From NCBI RefSeq assembly GCF_018760735.1, contig NZ_JAHHZN010000009.1, forward strand, positions 121,181 to 185,180: a DNA stretch of 64,000 bases, read 5' to 3'. The position numbers and the translations under genes were made by a program. How positions within the stretch are numbered: position 1 is the stretch's first letter; each line of letters opens with the position of its first letter. The notes under the pieces were generated by a model that saw only the letters and a program-made list of their open reading frames with translations, was not told where the DNA came from and did not search any database. The stretch is from Hymenobacter piscis. GTDB taxonomy: Bacteria; Bacteroidota; Bacteroidia; Cytophagales; Hymenobacteraceae. Below are positions 1-8,660 of the stretch, piece after piece.

Positions 1-2
1 AT

Positions 3-1043
3 ACCACGGCCGGCTGGGGCGTGCGCTACCTGCAAGGCCCCCCGCTGCTGTCCGAAGGGGGACTGCTGCTAGGCACTTCGGCGACCCGCGTATCCGACAA
101 CGTGCGCTCAACGCCAGGCCAGAGCAACACCGATTTCTCGACCCTGGCCCACGTGGCCTACGTGCCCGGCCCACCCCGGGCCGACCAGGAGGCGGTAGGC
201 CGGCTGCGCGACGCCCTGCCTACGGTGGCCCGCCCCCGGGCTGTGGGGGTGCATATCCGCCAGCACGCCCTGGCCTGGACCGCTGCCCCGCACCAAGATT
301 ACGTGGTGCTGGATTACCGCCTGACCAACCTCACGGCCGATACCCTGAAGCCATTGCGCCTGGGCTTGTTCATGGACTGGGATCTGCCCGGGGAGCCGGC
401 CCGCAACGTGGCCGCCTGGGATTCCGTCCGCCAGCTCGGCTACGTGTACGACCCCGTTACCGCGGGGCAGTACACGGGGGTGCAATTGCTGACCGGCGGT
501 ACCCCCAGCGCCTACGCCATCGACAACCAGGCCCCGGCCGGTGCAGAAATCCGACTCGCTGATGGCTTCAGTACCGCTGAGAAATGGCTGGCGCTGAGCA
601 GCGGAACCACGCACGCCGCCAGTGTGTCCAGCACGGGCACCGATATTTCCCAGGTAATTGGAGCCCGGTTGCCTTACCTGGCACCTGCCGACTCGGCCAC
701 TGTGGTTTTTGCGGTGCTGGCCGCGCCTTCGCTGGCCCAGCTACAGGCCGCCGCCGATGCAGCCCGGACCCGGTATCAGCAGGTACTGCCCGTGCGGTCT
801 GCAGCCACCCTGCCGGGGGTGCTGGTTTATCCCAATCCTACTGCCGGTCAGCTGCGGCTAACGCTGCCGGGAGGCCTTACCGGCGTACAAATACTTTCCG
901 TGCTGGGCCAGGAACTGGGCACGTATTCTTTCCACCAGACCACTGCCACCCTGGACCTGAGCACCTATCCGGCTGGCGTGTACCTGGTGAAAATCCGCAA
1001 TGGTCAGCGCACCGCCACTTACCGGGTGCTGCGCCAGCCCTGA
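3..1043 (+). CDS. C-terminal part of a type IX-secreted protein (5' end outside the window)
   Basis: The reading frame is open from the first bases, so the gene begins upstream; about 346 residues are visible. The last 75 or so residues form a type A type IX secretion sorting domain: the VYPNPTAGQLRLTLPG strand, the VLGQEL turn, LDLSTYPAGVYLVKI, and a basic end. Proteins with this domain are exported by Sec, moved across the outer membrane by the type IX system, and released or anchored after the domain is cleaved. The part before it (ALAWTAAPHQDYVVLDYRLTNL and FMDWDLPG regions) looks like a beta-rich domain such as those found at the back of large secreted S8-type peptidases of this group, but no catalytic residues are in view, so a protease call cannot be supported. 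The sorting domain is clear; the overall function is not. Confidence 0.85.
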   Translation, partial: TTAGWGVRYLQGPPLLSEGGLLLGTSATRVSDNVRSTPGQSNTDFSTLAHVAYVPGPPRADQEAVGRLRDALPTVARPRAVGVHIRQHALAWTAAPHQDYVVLDYRLTNLTADTLKPLRLGLFMDWDLPGEPARNVAAWDSVRQLGYVYDPVTAGQYTGVQLLTGGTPSAYAIDNQAPAGAEIRLADGFSTAEKWLALSSGTTHAASVSSTGTDISQVIGARLPYLAPADSATVVFAVLAAPSLAQLQAAADAARTRYQQVLPVRSAATLPGVLVYPNPTAGQLRLTLPGGLTGVQILSVLGQELGTYSFHQTTATLDLSTYPAGVYLVKIRNGQRTATYRVLRQP

Positions 1044-1210
1044 AGCCCAAAATTTCACTATCCATCTTAGCAAGTCATTTGTCTAACTGTGGGTTGCTAT
1101 ATAGTATGATTCTATTCCAGAAAACATCATCATAGGTTGCCTGGAAGCAAAATAACCTCTTTATGAGATGAAATTTTGCAGCTGTCAACGCAAAATTTAC
1201 AGCTAATATA

Positions 1211-1242
1211 TTTAGTAAAAACTGGTAATATTCGTACCTTTG
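1211..1242 (+). promoter_or_regulatory. Predicted Bacteroidota promoter for the small gene at 1246
   Basis: A TACCTTTG box at 1235-1242 matches the Bacteroidota -7 consensus TAnnTTTG. A TTTA tetramer at 1211-1214 sits about 20 bases upstream, where the -33 element is expected. Only 3 bases separate the box from the ATG at 1246, so transcription would start at or within a few bases of the start codon. Confidence 0.55.
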
Positions 1243-1245
1243 GAT

Positions 1246-1494
1246 ATGTCAAAAACGAAGCTCCCCGTTCCTCTTCCCGTGCAGCAATACGCGCGTTGTG
1301 TGGATGCCCTCGGACGCCCCGCGGACCACATCGGCGACTGGCCTACGGCCGGTCAGGTTTATCCCGTTCAGATGCGGCGCAATGCCCGAACCGGCCGCTT
1401 GCAGGTGCACGTGCTGGGCTTCTATGCCGAGCGCCCCTACGGTGCTTTTGCCCGCCACCGCTTCGAGCCCGTAGCCCAGATCTGGCTGAACTAG
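1246..1494 (+). CDS. Small hypothetical protein, 82 residues
   Basis: I do not recognise a named family. The protein is basic and compact with no signal peptide or membrane segment; the middle reads GQVYPVQMRRNARTGRLQVHVLGFYAE, which suggests a small beta-barrel-like fold, but this is only an impression. The ATG at 1246 is preferred over a TTG two codons earlier because the TTG would overlap the promoter box. The gene stands alone between the secreted protein upstream and a convergent carbonic anhydrase. A strong hairpin terminator follows its stop. High-GC codon use fits a real gene. Confidence 0.6.
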   Translation: MSKTKLPVPLPVQQYARCVDALGRPADHIGDWPTAGQVYPVQMRRNARTGRLQVHVLGFYAERPYGAFARHRFEPVAQIWLN

Positions 1495-1515
1495 CCTTTT
1501 TTCCACCTCTTTACT

Positions 1516-1552
1516 GGCTGCTTTCAGAACCTGTTCTGAAAGCAGCCTTTTT
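1516..1552 (+). terminator. Rho-independent terminator
   Basis: A perfect 15-bp stem (1516-1530 paired with 1533-1547) with a 2-base loop is followed by five Ts. It ends the transcript of the small gene at 1246. A loop of two bases means the innermost pair probably opens. Confidence 0.85.
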
Positions 1553-1683
1553 GTTATGCGGCTTGCGCAGGCCTGCCTTGGTCAAGCCTTCACTTACGCA
1601 AAGTGCCAGCCACCGAGCTGCCCCATATATGGGAAAGCCCGGCAGCTGGCAACGTGTACTAACCCCGTCGTTCCGACGACGGA

Positions 1684-2403
1684 TTAAACCCGCTCGGACT
1701 CTTCCTTGGCTTTGGAGGCAATTTCCTCGGCTGGGTTTTCGGGGTCCTGCTCGTAGGTGAACAGGGGTTCGTCGCCCAGGTTATAGATGGCCTGAATGTC
1801 GTGGAGCATCTTCTCGTAGTCGAGTTTGAGGTCCTTCAGCAGGCCGGTTTTCAGATCGAACACCCAGCCGTGCACAATGGGAGTTTTTCGGTTGAGGTAG
1901 CTTTTCTGGACCACAGCCGTTTTAATGACGTTGGCACACTGCTCCTGCACGTTCAGCTCCACCAGCCGGTCGTAGCGGGCATCGGCATCCTCAATGGCGT
2001 CCAGTTCCTCGTGGTGCAGCCGGTACACGTCGCGGATGTTGCGCAGCCAGGGATTCATAATACCCAGGTCTTTCGACTGCATGGCCGCTTTCACGCCCCC
2101 GCAGCCATAGTGCCCGCACACCACAATGTGCTTGACGTGCAGATGGGCTACCGCATACTCCACCACCGACATGGCGTTCAGGTCGATGTTGTTCACCAGG
2201 TTGGCCACATTGCGATGCACGAACACTTCTCCCGGCGCCACTCCCATCAGGTCCTCGGCCGTTACGCGCGAGTCGCTGCATCCGATGTAGAGGTAATCCG
2301 GCTTCTGATCGGCGGCCAGATGCTTGAGAAAGTCCGAATTGGAGGCCGAGTTGGAGGCCACCCAGTTGCGGTTGTTGTCGAATATTTCGTCGTATGTCGT
2401 CAT
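1684..2403 (-). CDS. can: Beta-class carbonic anhydrase
   Basis: Interconverts carbon dioxide and bicarbonate in the cytoplasm, supplying bicarbonate to carboxylases and buffering pH. The 239 residues match the family length. Zinc ligands and the catalytic dyad are visible: CSDSR at residues 42-46 (Cys42, Asp44, Arg46) and HYGC at 98-101 (His98, Cys101), followed by the GGV turn. The ATG at 2403 is chosen because it gives the family-typical start MTTYDEIFDNN; an in-frame extension to 2451 has no family support. The C-terminus is rich in Glu and Lys. It is convergent with the small gene at 1246 and lies 71 bp downstream of the DUF2459-type gene on the same strand, so it could be co-transcribed with that gene or have its own promoter. 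Confidence 0.95.
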   Translation of the reverse strand: MTTYDEIFDNNRNWVASNSASNSDFLKHLAADQKPDYLYIGCSDSRVTAEDLMGVAPGEVFVHRNVANLVNNIDLNAMSVVEYAVAHLHVKHIVVCGHYGCGGVKAAMQSKDLGIMNPWLRNIRDVYRLHHEELDAIEDADARYDRLVELNVQEQCANVIKTAVVQKSYLNRKTPIVHGWVFDLKTGLLKDLKLDYEKMLHDIQAIYNLGDEPLFTYEQDPENPAEEIASKAKEESERV

Positions 2404-2474
2404 GGAAATTCTATACGTTGCGGCGGCCACTTGGATACCTGGGCCGCGCATTTTGAAACAAAGCTAAGCCGGTT

Positions 2475-3176
2475 TTAACGGTACTGCCAGAAAATCCCGA
2501 AGTCGAAGGGCGTCCAGAGGGCCGCTTTCTGACCCGCCACTTTCAATCCTTCATTCGCCCAGGTGTTGCAGGTATAGAAGAGGTTGTAGGTGCGGCGGGC
2601 TTCGTAGAAGGCATCATGGCGACCGTAGCTATGGCCGGTAAGGTGCCGGGGCCGGCCTGCTGCATCAGGCGCAAAGCTGGCCTGAATGAACTGAATCAGG
2701 CGAGTGTACTCGGCGGGCGTCAGATTCAGGCGTACGCAATCTTCCCCCACGGCGGGGCGGTGGTGGAAGGTGGTATGCATGGCCGTGGTGCTGAGCCAGA
2801 ACATGGCTTTGAGGCCGGTGCTGAGCTTGAGTTCGGCCCAGGTGGGCGTTTCGAGATAAAAGCCCTTGTCGCCCCATCCAAACCCGATAAACTGCCGGCT
2901 CTGGTCAGCGGCGGGCGTATCGGCGTAGGGCAGTAGCTGCGACCAGTCCATCTGGGCCGTCCGCACGGGCACCACCAAGTCGGTATGCACGCCGTTGGAG
3001 AGGATGTAGGCCTCAATAAACTCCTCACCGGGTGCCGGCGGGGCCTCTGCGCCCGCCACCGGTATAGCGGATAGTGCGGCCCCGGCCGCCAAGTAAAGCG
3101 CCACCGTTCCCACCACGCCTCCCCCCGTCCAGGCTAGTACTTTGGCGGTTTTCTTGATCAGATCGGACGTGTTCAT
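2475..3176 (-). CDS. TIGR02117/DUF2459 family membrane-anchored protein
   Basis: The 233-residue protein has an N-terminal membrane segment (about residues 12-38, WTGGGVVGTVALYLAAG) and a soluble, probably periplasmic domain. The run LSNGVHTDLVVPV, the GFGWGDKGFYLETPTW block and the C-terminal YNLFYTCNTWANEGL with its Cys match the conserved family named TIGR02117 (DUF2459), found next to urease genes in some bacteria. The HTD, Cys and Asn-Trp residues recall a papain-like hydrolase arrangement, but no activity is known to me. There is no urease gene in this window, so the context gives no help. The start at 3176 places the hydrophobic segment directly after a short basic stretch. Confidence 0.75.
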   Translation of the reverse strand: MNTSDLIKKTAKVLAWTGGGVVGTVALYLAAGAALSAIPVAGAEAPPAPGEEFIEAYILSNGVHTDLVVPVRTAQMDWSQLLPYADTPAADQSRQFIGFGWGDKGFYLETPTWAELKLSTGLKAMFWLSTTAMHTTFHHRPAVGEDCVRLNLTPAEYTRLIQFIQASFAPDAAGRPRHLTGHSYGRHDAFYEARRTYNLFYTCNTWANEGLKVAGQKAALWTPFDFGIFWQYR

Positions 3177-3290
3177 GCAGAATAAGGAAGTACGGGTTGG
3201 GCTCCCTATACGCAGCCCGCCTAAAAAAGCTGAACTACGCGCTGATGCAGTTGTGGCAATCGGCTGATTCTGCCTCTAAGCACAACACGC

Positions 3291-3764
3291 TTATGGCGTT
3301 ACTTCTACCTCTACCCGCACCGTTTCGGTGGGTCCTAGTTTGGGTACCAGCGCGTGGTAGCTACGGAAGCCGAAGTCGGCGGTGAGGCCCGGCTTAAGCA
3401 TCACGCGGAGCACCCGCTCCTTGGCGGGACAGGTGAACTGATAAGAGTAGGTCACGCTGGACGAGCTGCTGCCGCTCATCTGCTGCTGGCCGATCACTAG
3501 ATCAAACCTGGTGAAATCGATCTGCGGGTGGCACTCGCCACTGACCCGCCGGTCGAAGTCGGCTTGGGTACGAATAACGACGGCGGATTCAAGCGGTTGC
3601 GAATTCAGGAAGCGCGTGTCAGAACAGCCATACTCGGTTTCCAGACTACTGATGATCAGTGGCTGTGGTGCACAGGGCTCTGGTTCCAGGCCGCAGTTGG
3701 TGGCACAGCCGTGCAGGCCCAGGGTCAGCAACAGGGCGGCACTGAATTCGGTTACTCGATTCAT
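3291..3764 (-). CDS. Hypothetical lipoprotein
   Basis: The 157-residue product begins with a short lipoprotein signal (MNRVTEFSAALLLTLGLHGC), lipobox LHGC with Cys20 as the likely acylated residue, followed by a Cys/Pro-rich stretch. The rest is a single soluble domain with DFDRRVSGECHPQIDFTRFDLVIG and a C-terminal beta-rich part ending VRVEVEVTP. This outline is like lipoproteins carrying a PrcB-like C-terminal domain, but the match is weak and I do not assign it. It would sit on the outer membrane facing the periplasm or be surface exposed. It lies 115 bp upstream of nothing obvious on its strand; the aconitase terminator is behind it. Confidence 0.65.
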   Translation of the reverse strand: MNRVTEFSAALLLTLGLHGCATNCGLEPEPCAPQPLIISSLETEYGCSDTRFLNSQPLESAVVIRTQADFDRRVSGECHPQIDFTRFDLVIGQQQMSGSSSSSVTYSYQFTCPAKERVLRVMLKPGLTADFGFRSYHALVPKLGPTETVRVEVEVTP

Positions 3765-3832
3765 AGAAAATGTTATGAAACAGTGACAGGATACTCAGTA
3801 GAGCACCACGAGCACCGGCGGGTTGCAAGGAC

Positions 3833-3865
3833 AAAAAAAATGCCTCCCGGTCAGGGAGGCATTTT
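3833..3865 (-). terminator. Terminator of the aconitase gene
   Basis: Reading the minus strand, a stem of 8 GC-rich pairs (3854-3861 with 3841-3848), extended by four A-T pairs on each side, is followed by a run of eight Ts (3833-3840). It lies just after the aconitase stop. Confidence 0.85.
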
Positions 3866-3889
3866 CTGGTCAACGCAGATCCGAAAGAC

Positions 3890-6184
3890 CTAGCGGGCCG
3901 ACAGTTCGGCTCCGCCGGCTTCTTTCTGGCGGATCAGGTTCAGGGCCGAACCGGCTTTGAACCACTCAATCTGCCCCTCATTGTAGGTATGGTTCACCGT
4001 GATGAGGTCCGTGTCGCCGTCCTCGTGGTGCAGGCGTACCTGCAGGGGCTGGCCGGGCTGGAAGTCCGTCAGGCCGAGGATGTCGATGGTGTCATTTTCC
4101 TCCACCAAGTCGTAATCGGCCTTGTTGGCGAAGGTCAGGGCCAACATGCCCTGCTTCTTGAGGTTGGTTTCGTGAATCCGGGCGAAGGATTTCACCAGCA
4201 CGGCGCGCACGCCCAGGTGGCGGGGCTCCATGGCGGCGTGCTCGCGGGAGCTGCCTTCGCCGTAGTTTTCGTCGCCAATCACCACCGAGCCGATGCCCTG
4301 GCCCTTGTAGTTACGGGCCACCTGGGGCACCGTGCCGTACGGCGTACCCGAGGTAAGCTGGTCCTTCACCGAGTTAGCTTCCTCATTGAAGGCGTTGATG
4401 GCCCCGATGAGCATGTTGTTGGAGATGTTGTCCAAATGGCCACGGTACTTGAGCCAGGGGCCGGCCATGGAAATGTGGTCGGTGGTGCACTTGCCTTTGG
4501 CCTTGATGAGCAGACGCAGACCCAGCAGGTTGGAGCCTTCCCAAGGCTTGAAGGGGTCAAGCAGCTGGAGACGGTCCGAATTCTCGTCTACGAGCACCTG
4601 CACACCCGAGCCATCTTCGGCGGGCGCCTGGTAGCCGGCATCCTCCACGGCGAAACCGCGGGGGGGTAGTTCAATGCCCTGGGGCTCATCAAATTTCACC
4701 TGCTGGCCGTCTTTGGTGGTCAGCGTGTCGGTGAGGGGGTTGAAGGTCAGGTCGCCGGCAATGGCGAAGGCCGTCACGATTTCGGGCGAGGCCACGAAGG
4801 CGTGGGTGTTGGGGTTGCCGTCGTTGCGCTTGGCAAAGTTGCGGTTGAAGCTCGTGATGATGGAGTTGCGGCGCTTGGGGTCGTCGGTGTGGCGGGCCCA
4901 CTGACCGATGCACGGACCGCAGGCGTTGGCCAGCACCACGCCGCCCATCTGGGCGAAGGTGTCGAGCAGCCCGTCGCGCTCCACCGTGTAGCGCACCAGC
5001 TCCGAGCCGGGCGTTACGGTGTACTCGGCCTGCACGGTCAGGCCCTTGTCGGCGGCCTGCTTGGCGATGCTGGCGGCGCGGGTGATGTCCTCGTAGGACG
5101 AGTTGGTGCAGGAACCAATGAGGCCCACTTCCAGCTTGGCGGGCCAGTTGTGCTCCTTCACGGCGGCGGCAAACTCCGAAATCGGCCAGGCGGCGTCCGG
5201 CGTGAACGGGCCGTTCACGTAGGGCTCCAGGGTGCTCAGGTCGATTTCGATGAGCTGGTCGTAGTAGGCGGCGGGGTTGGCGTACACTTCGTCGTCGGCG
5301 CGCAGGTGGGCGGCCACGCCGGCGGCCAGGTCGGCTACCTCGGCCCGGCCGGTGCCGCGCAGGTAGTCGCCCATCTTCTCGTCGTAGCTGAACACCGAGG
5401 TAGTAGCTCCAATTTCGGCGCCCATGTTGCAGATGGTGCCTTTGCCGGTAGCCGAGAGGTTGTTCGCGCCTTCGCCGAAGTACTCCACGATGGCGCCGGT
5501 GCCGCCTTTCACGGTCAGAATGCCGGCTACTTTCAGAATCACGTCCTTGGCCGACGTCCAGCCCGAGAGCTTACCGGTCAGCTTCACGCCGATAACTTTC
5601 GGGAACTTCAGCTCCCAGGCCATGCCGGCCATTACGTCCACGGCATCGGCACCGCCTACGCCAATGGCAATCATGCCCAGACCGCCCGCGTTGGGGGTGT
5701 GCGAGTCGGTGCCAATCATCATGCCGCCGGGGAAGGCGTAGTTTTCGAGCACTACCTGGTGAATGATGCCGGCGCCAGGCTTCCAGAAGCCAAGGCCGTA
5801 CTTATTGGAAACGGAGGCCAGGAAGTCGTACACTTCCTTGTTTTCGGAGTTAGCAATGGCCAGGTCCTCATCGGCGCCTTCTTTGGCCTGAATCAGGTGG
5901 TCGCAGTGCACGGTGCTGGGCACGGCGGCCTGGGCCTTGCCGGCCTGCATGAACTGGAGCAGGGCCATCTGGGCGGTGGCATCCTGCATGGCCACGCGGT
6001 CGGGGGCGAAATCGACGTAGGAAACGCCCCGCTCATAGGCCTGCGAAACCGAGCCGCCGTACAGGTGAGCGTACAGGATTTTTTCCGTCAGGGTGAGCGG
6101 ACGGCCGACCGTGGCACGGGCCGCTTCGATACGGGAACCCATGCCGGCGTACACGGCCTTGATCATTTCTAAATCGAATGCCAT
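3890..6184 (-). CDS. acn: Aconitate hydratase
   Basis: Isomerises citrate to isocitrate in the TCA cycle with a [4Fe-4S] cluster. The 764-residue length and sequence fit the mitochondrial-type aconitase branch. Cluster and substrate signatures are visible: [33 protein letters not shown] with the first cluster Cys, [11 protein letters not shown] with the other two, and the swivel-domain [17 protein letters not shown]. The start at 6184 ([16 protein letters not shown]) is chosen because it is the conserved beginning and a promoter lies just upstream; the open frame running on to 6388 is not family-like. The gene is monocistronic, with its own promoter and terminator. Together with sdhCAB at 18-21 kb it gives two TCA steps in the window. 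Confidence 0.97.
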   Translation of the reverse strand: MAFDLEMIKAVYAGMGSRIEAARATVGRPLTLTEKILYAHLYGGSVSQAYERGVSYVDFAPDRVAMQDATAQMALLQFMQAGKAQAAVPSTVHCDHLIQAKEGADEDLAIANSENKEVYDFLASVSNKYGLGFWKPGAGIIHQVVLENYAFPGGMMIGTDSHTPNAGGLGMIAIGVGGADAVDVMAGMAWELKFPKVIGVKLTGKLSGWTSAKDVILKVAGILTVKGGTGAIVEYFGEGANNLSATGKGTICNMGAEIGATTSVFSYDEKMGDYLRGTGRAEVADLAAGVAAHLRADDEVYANPAAYYDQLIEIDLSTLEPYVNGPFTPDAAWPISEFAAAVKEHNWPAKLEVGLIGSCTNSSYEDITRAASIAKQAADKGLTVQAEYTVTPGSELVRYTVERDGLLDTFAQMGGVVLANACGPCIGQWARHTDDPKRRNSIITSFNRNFAKRNDGNPNTHAFVASPEIVTAFAIAGDLTFNPLTDTLTTKDGQQVKFDEPQGIELPPRGFAVEDAGYQAPAEDGSGVQVLVDENSDRLQLLDPFKPWEGSNLLGLRLLIKAKGKCTTDHISMAGPWLKYRGHLDNISNNMLIGAINAFNEEANSVKDQLTSGTPYGTVPQVARNYKGQGIGSVVIGDENYGEGSSREHAAMEPRHLGVRAVLVKSFARIHETNLKKQGMLALTFANKADYDLVEENDTIDILGLTDFQPGQPLQVRLHHEDGDTDLITVNHTYNEGQIEWFKAGSALNLIRQKEAGGAELSAR

Positions 6185-6234
6185 AATGTCAAACTGGAAA
6201 AAGTGGAGAGAACGGGTCTGCCGGGGCAGATGTG

Positions 6235-6267
6235 CAAATATAGCTAGGCGGCGGGGCGCGACCCAAA
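6235..6267 (-). promoter_or_regulatory. Predicted promoter of acn
   Basis: On the minus strand TTTG (6267-6264) and TATATTTG (6242-6235) are separated by 21 bases, a good match to the Bacteroidota -33/-7 pair. The -7 box lies 50 bases before the acn ATG. Confidence 0.7.
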
Positions 6268-6539
6268 CTTTTCGGGGGCGCGCCCGGGCGGCCCGGGGAC
6301 TGTAGGGCTCCGGGCGGGGCGGCCGCTGTTGCTTAACCAAACGGATATTGCCGGGTGGGGTTACCCACCGTCCCGCCGACCCGTACACAGCCCCAAGAAC
6401 ATCAGCCCGTTACCAGACAAGTTCGACCGGACTTTACCGCCCGGTGCCGGCGGCGGCGGATGGTCGGGCGGGTGAGCGGGCCAAACTATCGGACAGCCGC
6501 CGTAGTTTAGCCCCGAATCAACTTAACTCCTCCTTCACT
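6268..6539. other. Remainder of the divergent gap between acn and the TlpA-like gene
   Basis: The gap between the two start codons is about 355 bp. Apart from the acn promoter it holds a very GC-rich stretch (6250-6350) and open frames with no family likeness. I see no hairpin terminator, RNA gene or clear TAnnTTTG box for the rightward gene. Confidence 0.5.
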
Positions 6540-7880
6540 ATGCCCGTTGCCTTCTCTTTTCGCAAGGCCATTGCCGGGGCCGGACTCGCGCTGGCCGCCG
6601 CGGCCTGCCAGTCCAATTCCACTTCCTCCGACACCACAACGCCCGCTGCCAACGCGGCCGCCTCGCCCCTCTCGGCCGGTACCTGGCGAGGTGTGCTCTC
6701 GGCCCAGGGCCAGGAAATTCCGTTTCTGTTCGACGTAGCCCAGGACGGCGGCCAGCCCACCGTGACGCTGCGCAACGGCGAGGAGCGCCTGAAACTCGAC
6801 GAAATAACCACCGCCGGCGACTCCACCACCATCCGCTTGGGCGTATTCGACGCCGCCCTGGTCGTGCGGGCTGACGGTGAGGGCAAGCTCAAAGGCTCTT
6901 GGGTGAAGTACGACGCCGGCAAGCCTTACCGGGTGCCGTTTGCGGCGCAGAAGGGGGATCAGGCCCTTTTCTCCGATGATTACCAAGACGGAAACAAGCT
7001 CGCCCCAGTTATAGCGCCTGAATTAATGAAAGGCGCTACTTACCGTGTAACCTTCACAGGTGAAGAAGGAGAAACGACTCCTGCGGTCGGCATCTTTACG
7101 TATGACAAGACGAGTGGAGCAGTTGCCGGAACGTTCCTCACCACGACTGGTGATTATCGGTATCTGTCCGGCAATATCGTTCGGAGCAAAACGGGTGATT
7201 TTCGCATGAAAACCTCCACCTTCGATGGGAGCCATGCCTTTCTGTTCGATGCGAAGCCAACTAAACCTGCCTTTACGGAGCTGCAGGGCGACTTCTACTC
7301 CGGTCTGACCGGCCACGAAACCTGGACGGCTACCCTCGACCCCACCGCCAAACTGCCCGACGCCAACGCCCTGACCGGCATGAAGCCCGGTCAGAAAAAG
7401 CTCGACTTCAAGTTCCCGAGCATCTACGAAGGCGCCAGCATCTCCCCTTCCGACCCCAAGTACCGGGGAAAAGTGGTGGTGGTACAGATTCTGGGCTCCT
7501 GGTGCCCCAACTGCATGGACGAAACCAATTTCCTGGCCCCCTGGTACGAGCAGAACAAGCAGCGCGGCGTGGAAATCATCGGCCTGGGCTACGAGCGCAC
7601 TACCGACCAGGCCCTGGCGGCGCAGAAGCTGCTGAAGATGAAGCAGCGCATGAACGTTGGTTACGACCTGGCCGTGGCCGGGCAGGCCTCGTCGGCGGAG
7701 GCCAGCAAGTCGCTGCCGCAGCTGCAGAAGGTGCTGGCTTTCCCCACCACCATTTTCCTCGATAAAAAGGGCGAAGTCCGCAAGATTCACACCGGCTTCT
7801 CGGGCCCCGGCACCGGCCAGTACTATGAGGCAGAAAAGGCCGAATTCAACAAAACCATCGACCAGCTGCTGGCGGAGTAA
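6540..7880 (+). CDS. TlpA-like thioredoxin-fold lipoprotein
   Basis: A 446-residue lipoprotein with a signal peptide and lipobox LAAAAC (Cys23), a Ser/Thr/Ala linker, a beta-rich middle region and a C-terminal thioredoxin-fold domain. The active-site motif GSWCPNC (Cys322 and Cys325) is the CxxC of TlpA/ResA-type proteins, which reduce or oxidise periplasmic thiols such as those of cytochrome c apoproteins. The late FPTTIFLDKKGEV strand with the cis-Pro is also present. The ATG at 6540 is preferred because it gives the signal peptide; the open frame continues upstream without one. Codon use in about 6960-7280 is clearly less GC-rich than on either side. It is followed by a repeat and a terminator and seems to be monocistronic. 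Confidence 0.85.
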   Translation: MPVAFSFRKAIAGAGLALAAAACQSNSTSSDTTTPAANAAASPLSAGTWRGVLSAQGQEIPFLFDVAQDGGQPTVTLRNGEERLKLDEITTAGDSTTIRLGVFDAALVVRADGEGKLKGSWVKYDAGKPYRVPFAAQKGDQALFSDDYQDGNKLAPVIAPELMKGATYRVTFTGEEGETTPAVGIFTYDKTSGAVAGTFLTTTGDYRYLSGNIVRSKTGDFRMKTSTFDGSHAFLFDAKPTKPAFTELQGDFYSGLTGHETWTATLDPTAKLPDANALTGMKPGQKKLDFKFPSIYEGASISPSDPKYRGKVVVVQILGSWCPNCMDETNFLAPWYEQNKQRGVEIIGLGYERTTDQALAAQKLLKMKQRMNVGYDLAVAGQASSAEASKSLPQLQKVLAFPTTIFLDKKGEVRKIHTGFSGPGTGQYYEAEKAEFNKTIDQLLAE

Positions 7881-7898
7881 CGGCACCTCACTCCCTAG

Positions 7899-7922
7899 CC
7901 CCCTCTCCTCAGGGAGAGGGGG
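7899..7922. repeat. Short palindromic repeat, CCCCCTCTCC type
   Basis: A perfect 10-bp inverted repeat CCCCCTCTCC / GGAGAGGGGG with a 4-base loop, flanked by CTAG-like ends, just after the TlpA-like gene. It resembles REP-type palindromes that are common between genes in this bacterial group. Confidence 0.6.
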
Positions 7923-7976
7923 AACTAGCTTTTAGTTTTTAGCAGTAAAATTGACTTTCTGCTGTTATTTAAAAAT

Positions 7977-8009
7977 AGCCTGCCAGACATTCTGACGGGC
8001 TGTTTTTTT
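7977..8009 (+). terminator. Rho-independent terminator
   Basis: An 11-bp stem with two G-U pairs (7977-7987 with 7991-8001), a 3-base loop and a run of seven Ts. It would end the TlpA-like transcript. The opposing acetyltransferase gene ends just beyond it. Confidence 0.75.
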
Positions 8010-8021
8010 GGCTTCTTAGTG

Positions 8022-8618
8022 CTAAATCTCCTCGCCTGTGGAGAAGGATTGGGGTGAAGTTCGGGCCCGCTCCAGCAGCACAATCGGCGCATTGTGGTAG
8101 GTGGCGCGGGCGAATTCGTGGAAGTGGAACTTGCGGGCTACGGCCAGGGAGGCCACGTTATCGGGGTCGATGAGGCAGGTGAGGCGGGCCTGGGGGAAGC
8201 GGGGCGCAATCCAGGCCAGGGCAGCCTGCACGGCCTGACTGGCGTAGCCGCGGCCGTGCAGGCGGGGCGCAATCGTCCAGCCGGCCTCCAGCGTGCCTTT
8301 GAGCGAGGGCGTCAGGTCGCGCTGGAAGTCGAAGAAGCCCACGCTGCCGGCGTAGCGGCCGGTGGCCTTTTCCTCAATGGACCACGCTCCGTAGCCAAAC
8401 ATGGCCCAGTGGCCCAGCTGGCCCAGCATGCGCCGCCACACTTCCTCCTCGGTCTGGGGCTTGTTGCCCAAGAAGCGGTAGAAAGCTGGGTCGTTGGAGA
8501 GGGCCGTGAATTCCGGCAGGTCGGCGGGCAGCGGGCCGCGCAGCAGCAGGTCGGGCGTTTCGAGGCGGGGCACTGCTACGGCGGGCGTATCGAGCAGGCT
8601 AAGCAAGGGCGGCGTCAT
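8022..8618 (-). CDS. GNAT family N-acetyltransferase (RimJ/RimL-like)
   Basis: 198 residues with the layout of the RimJ/RimL branch of GNAT enzymes, which move an acetyl group from acetyl-CoA to an amino group of a protein or small molecule. The N-terminal LETPDLLLRGPLPADLPEF, the WSIEEKATGRYAGSVGFF strand pair, and the acetyl-CoA loop RLHGRGYASQAVQAAL (a variant of Q/RxxGxG/A) are all visible, followed by the NVASLAVARKFHFHEFA helix that ends the fold. The substrate cannot be read from sequence. It shares the minus strand with the P450 gene 42 bp upstream and may be co-transcribed with it. Confidence 0.9.
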   Translation of the reverse strand: MTPPLLSLLDTPAVAVPRLETPDLLLRGPLPADLPEFTALSNDPAFYRFLGNKPQTEEEVWRRMLGQLGHWAMFGYGAWSIEEKATGRYAGSVGFFDFQRDLTPSLKGTLEAGWTIAPRLHGRGYASQAVQAALAWIAPRFPQARLTCLIDPDNVASLAVARKFHFHEFARATYHNAPIVLLERARTSPQSFSTGEEI

Positions 8619-8660
8619 GGAGATTAGCGAATGAGGTGGGATACAGACGGGCGGCGGAAC

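Noticed and set aside
4802..6172. A 456-residue open frame opposite aconitase
   Set aside because: Shadow of acn; no family motif, repetitive Gly/Val/His composition.
3890..6388. An 832-residue aconitase with an N-terminal extension
   Set aside because: The 68 extra residues are basic and lack family likeness, and a good promoter (6235-6267) lies inside them. The start at 6184 is used.
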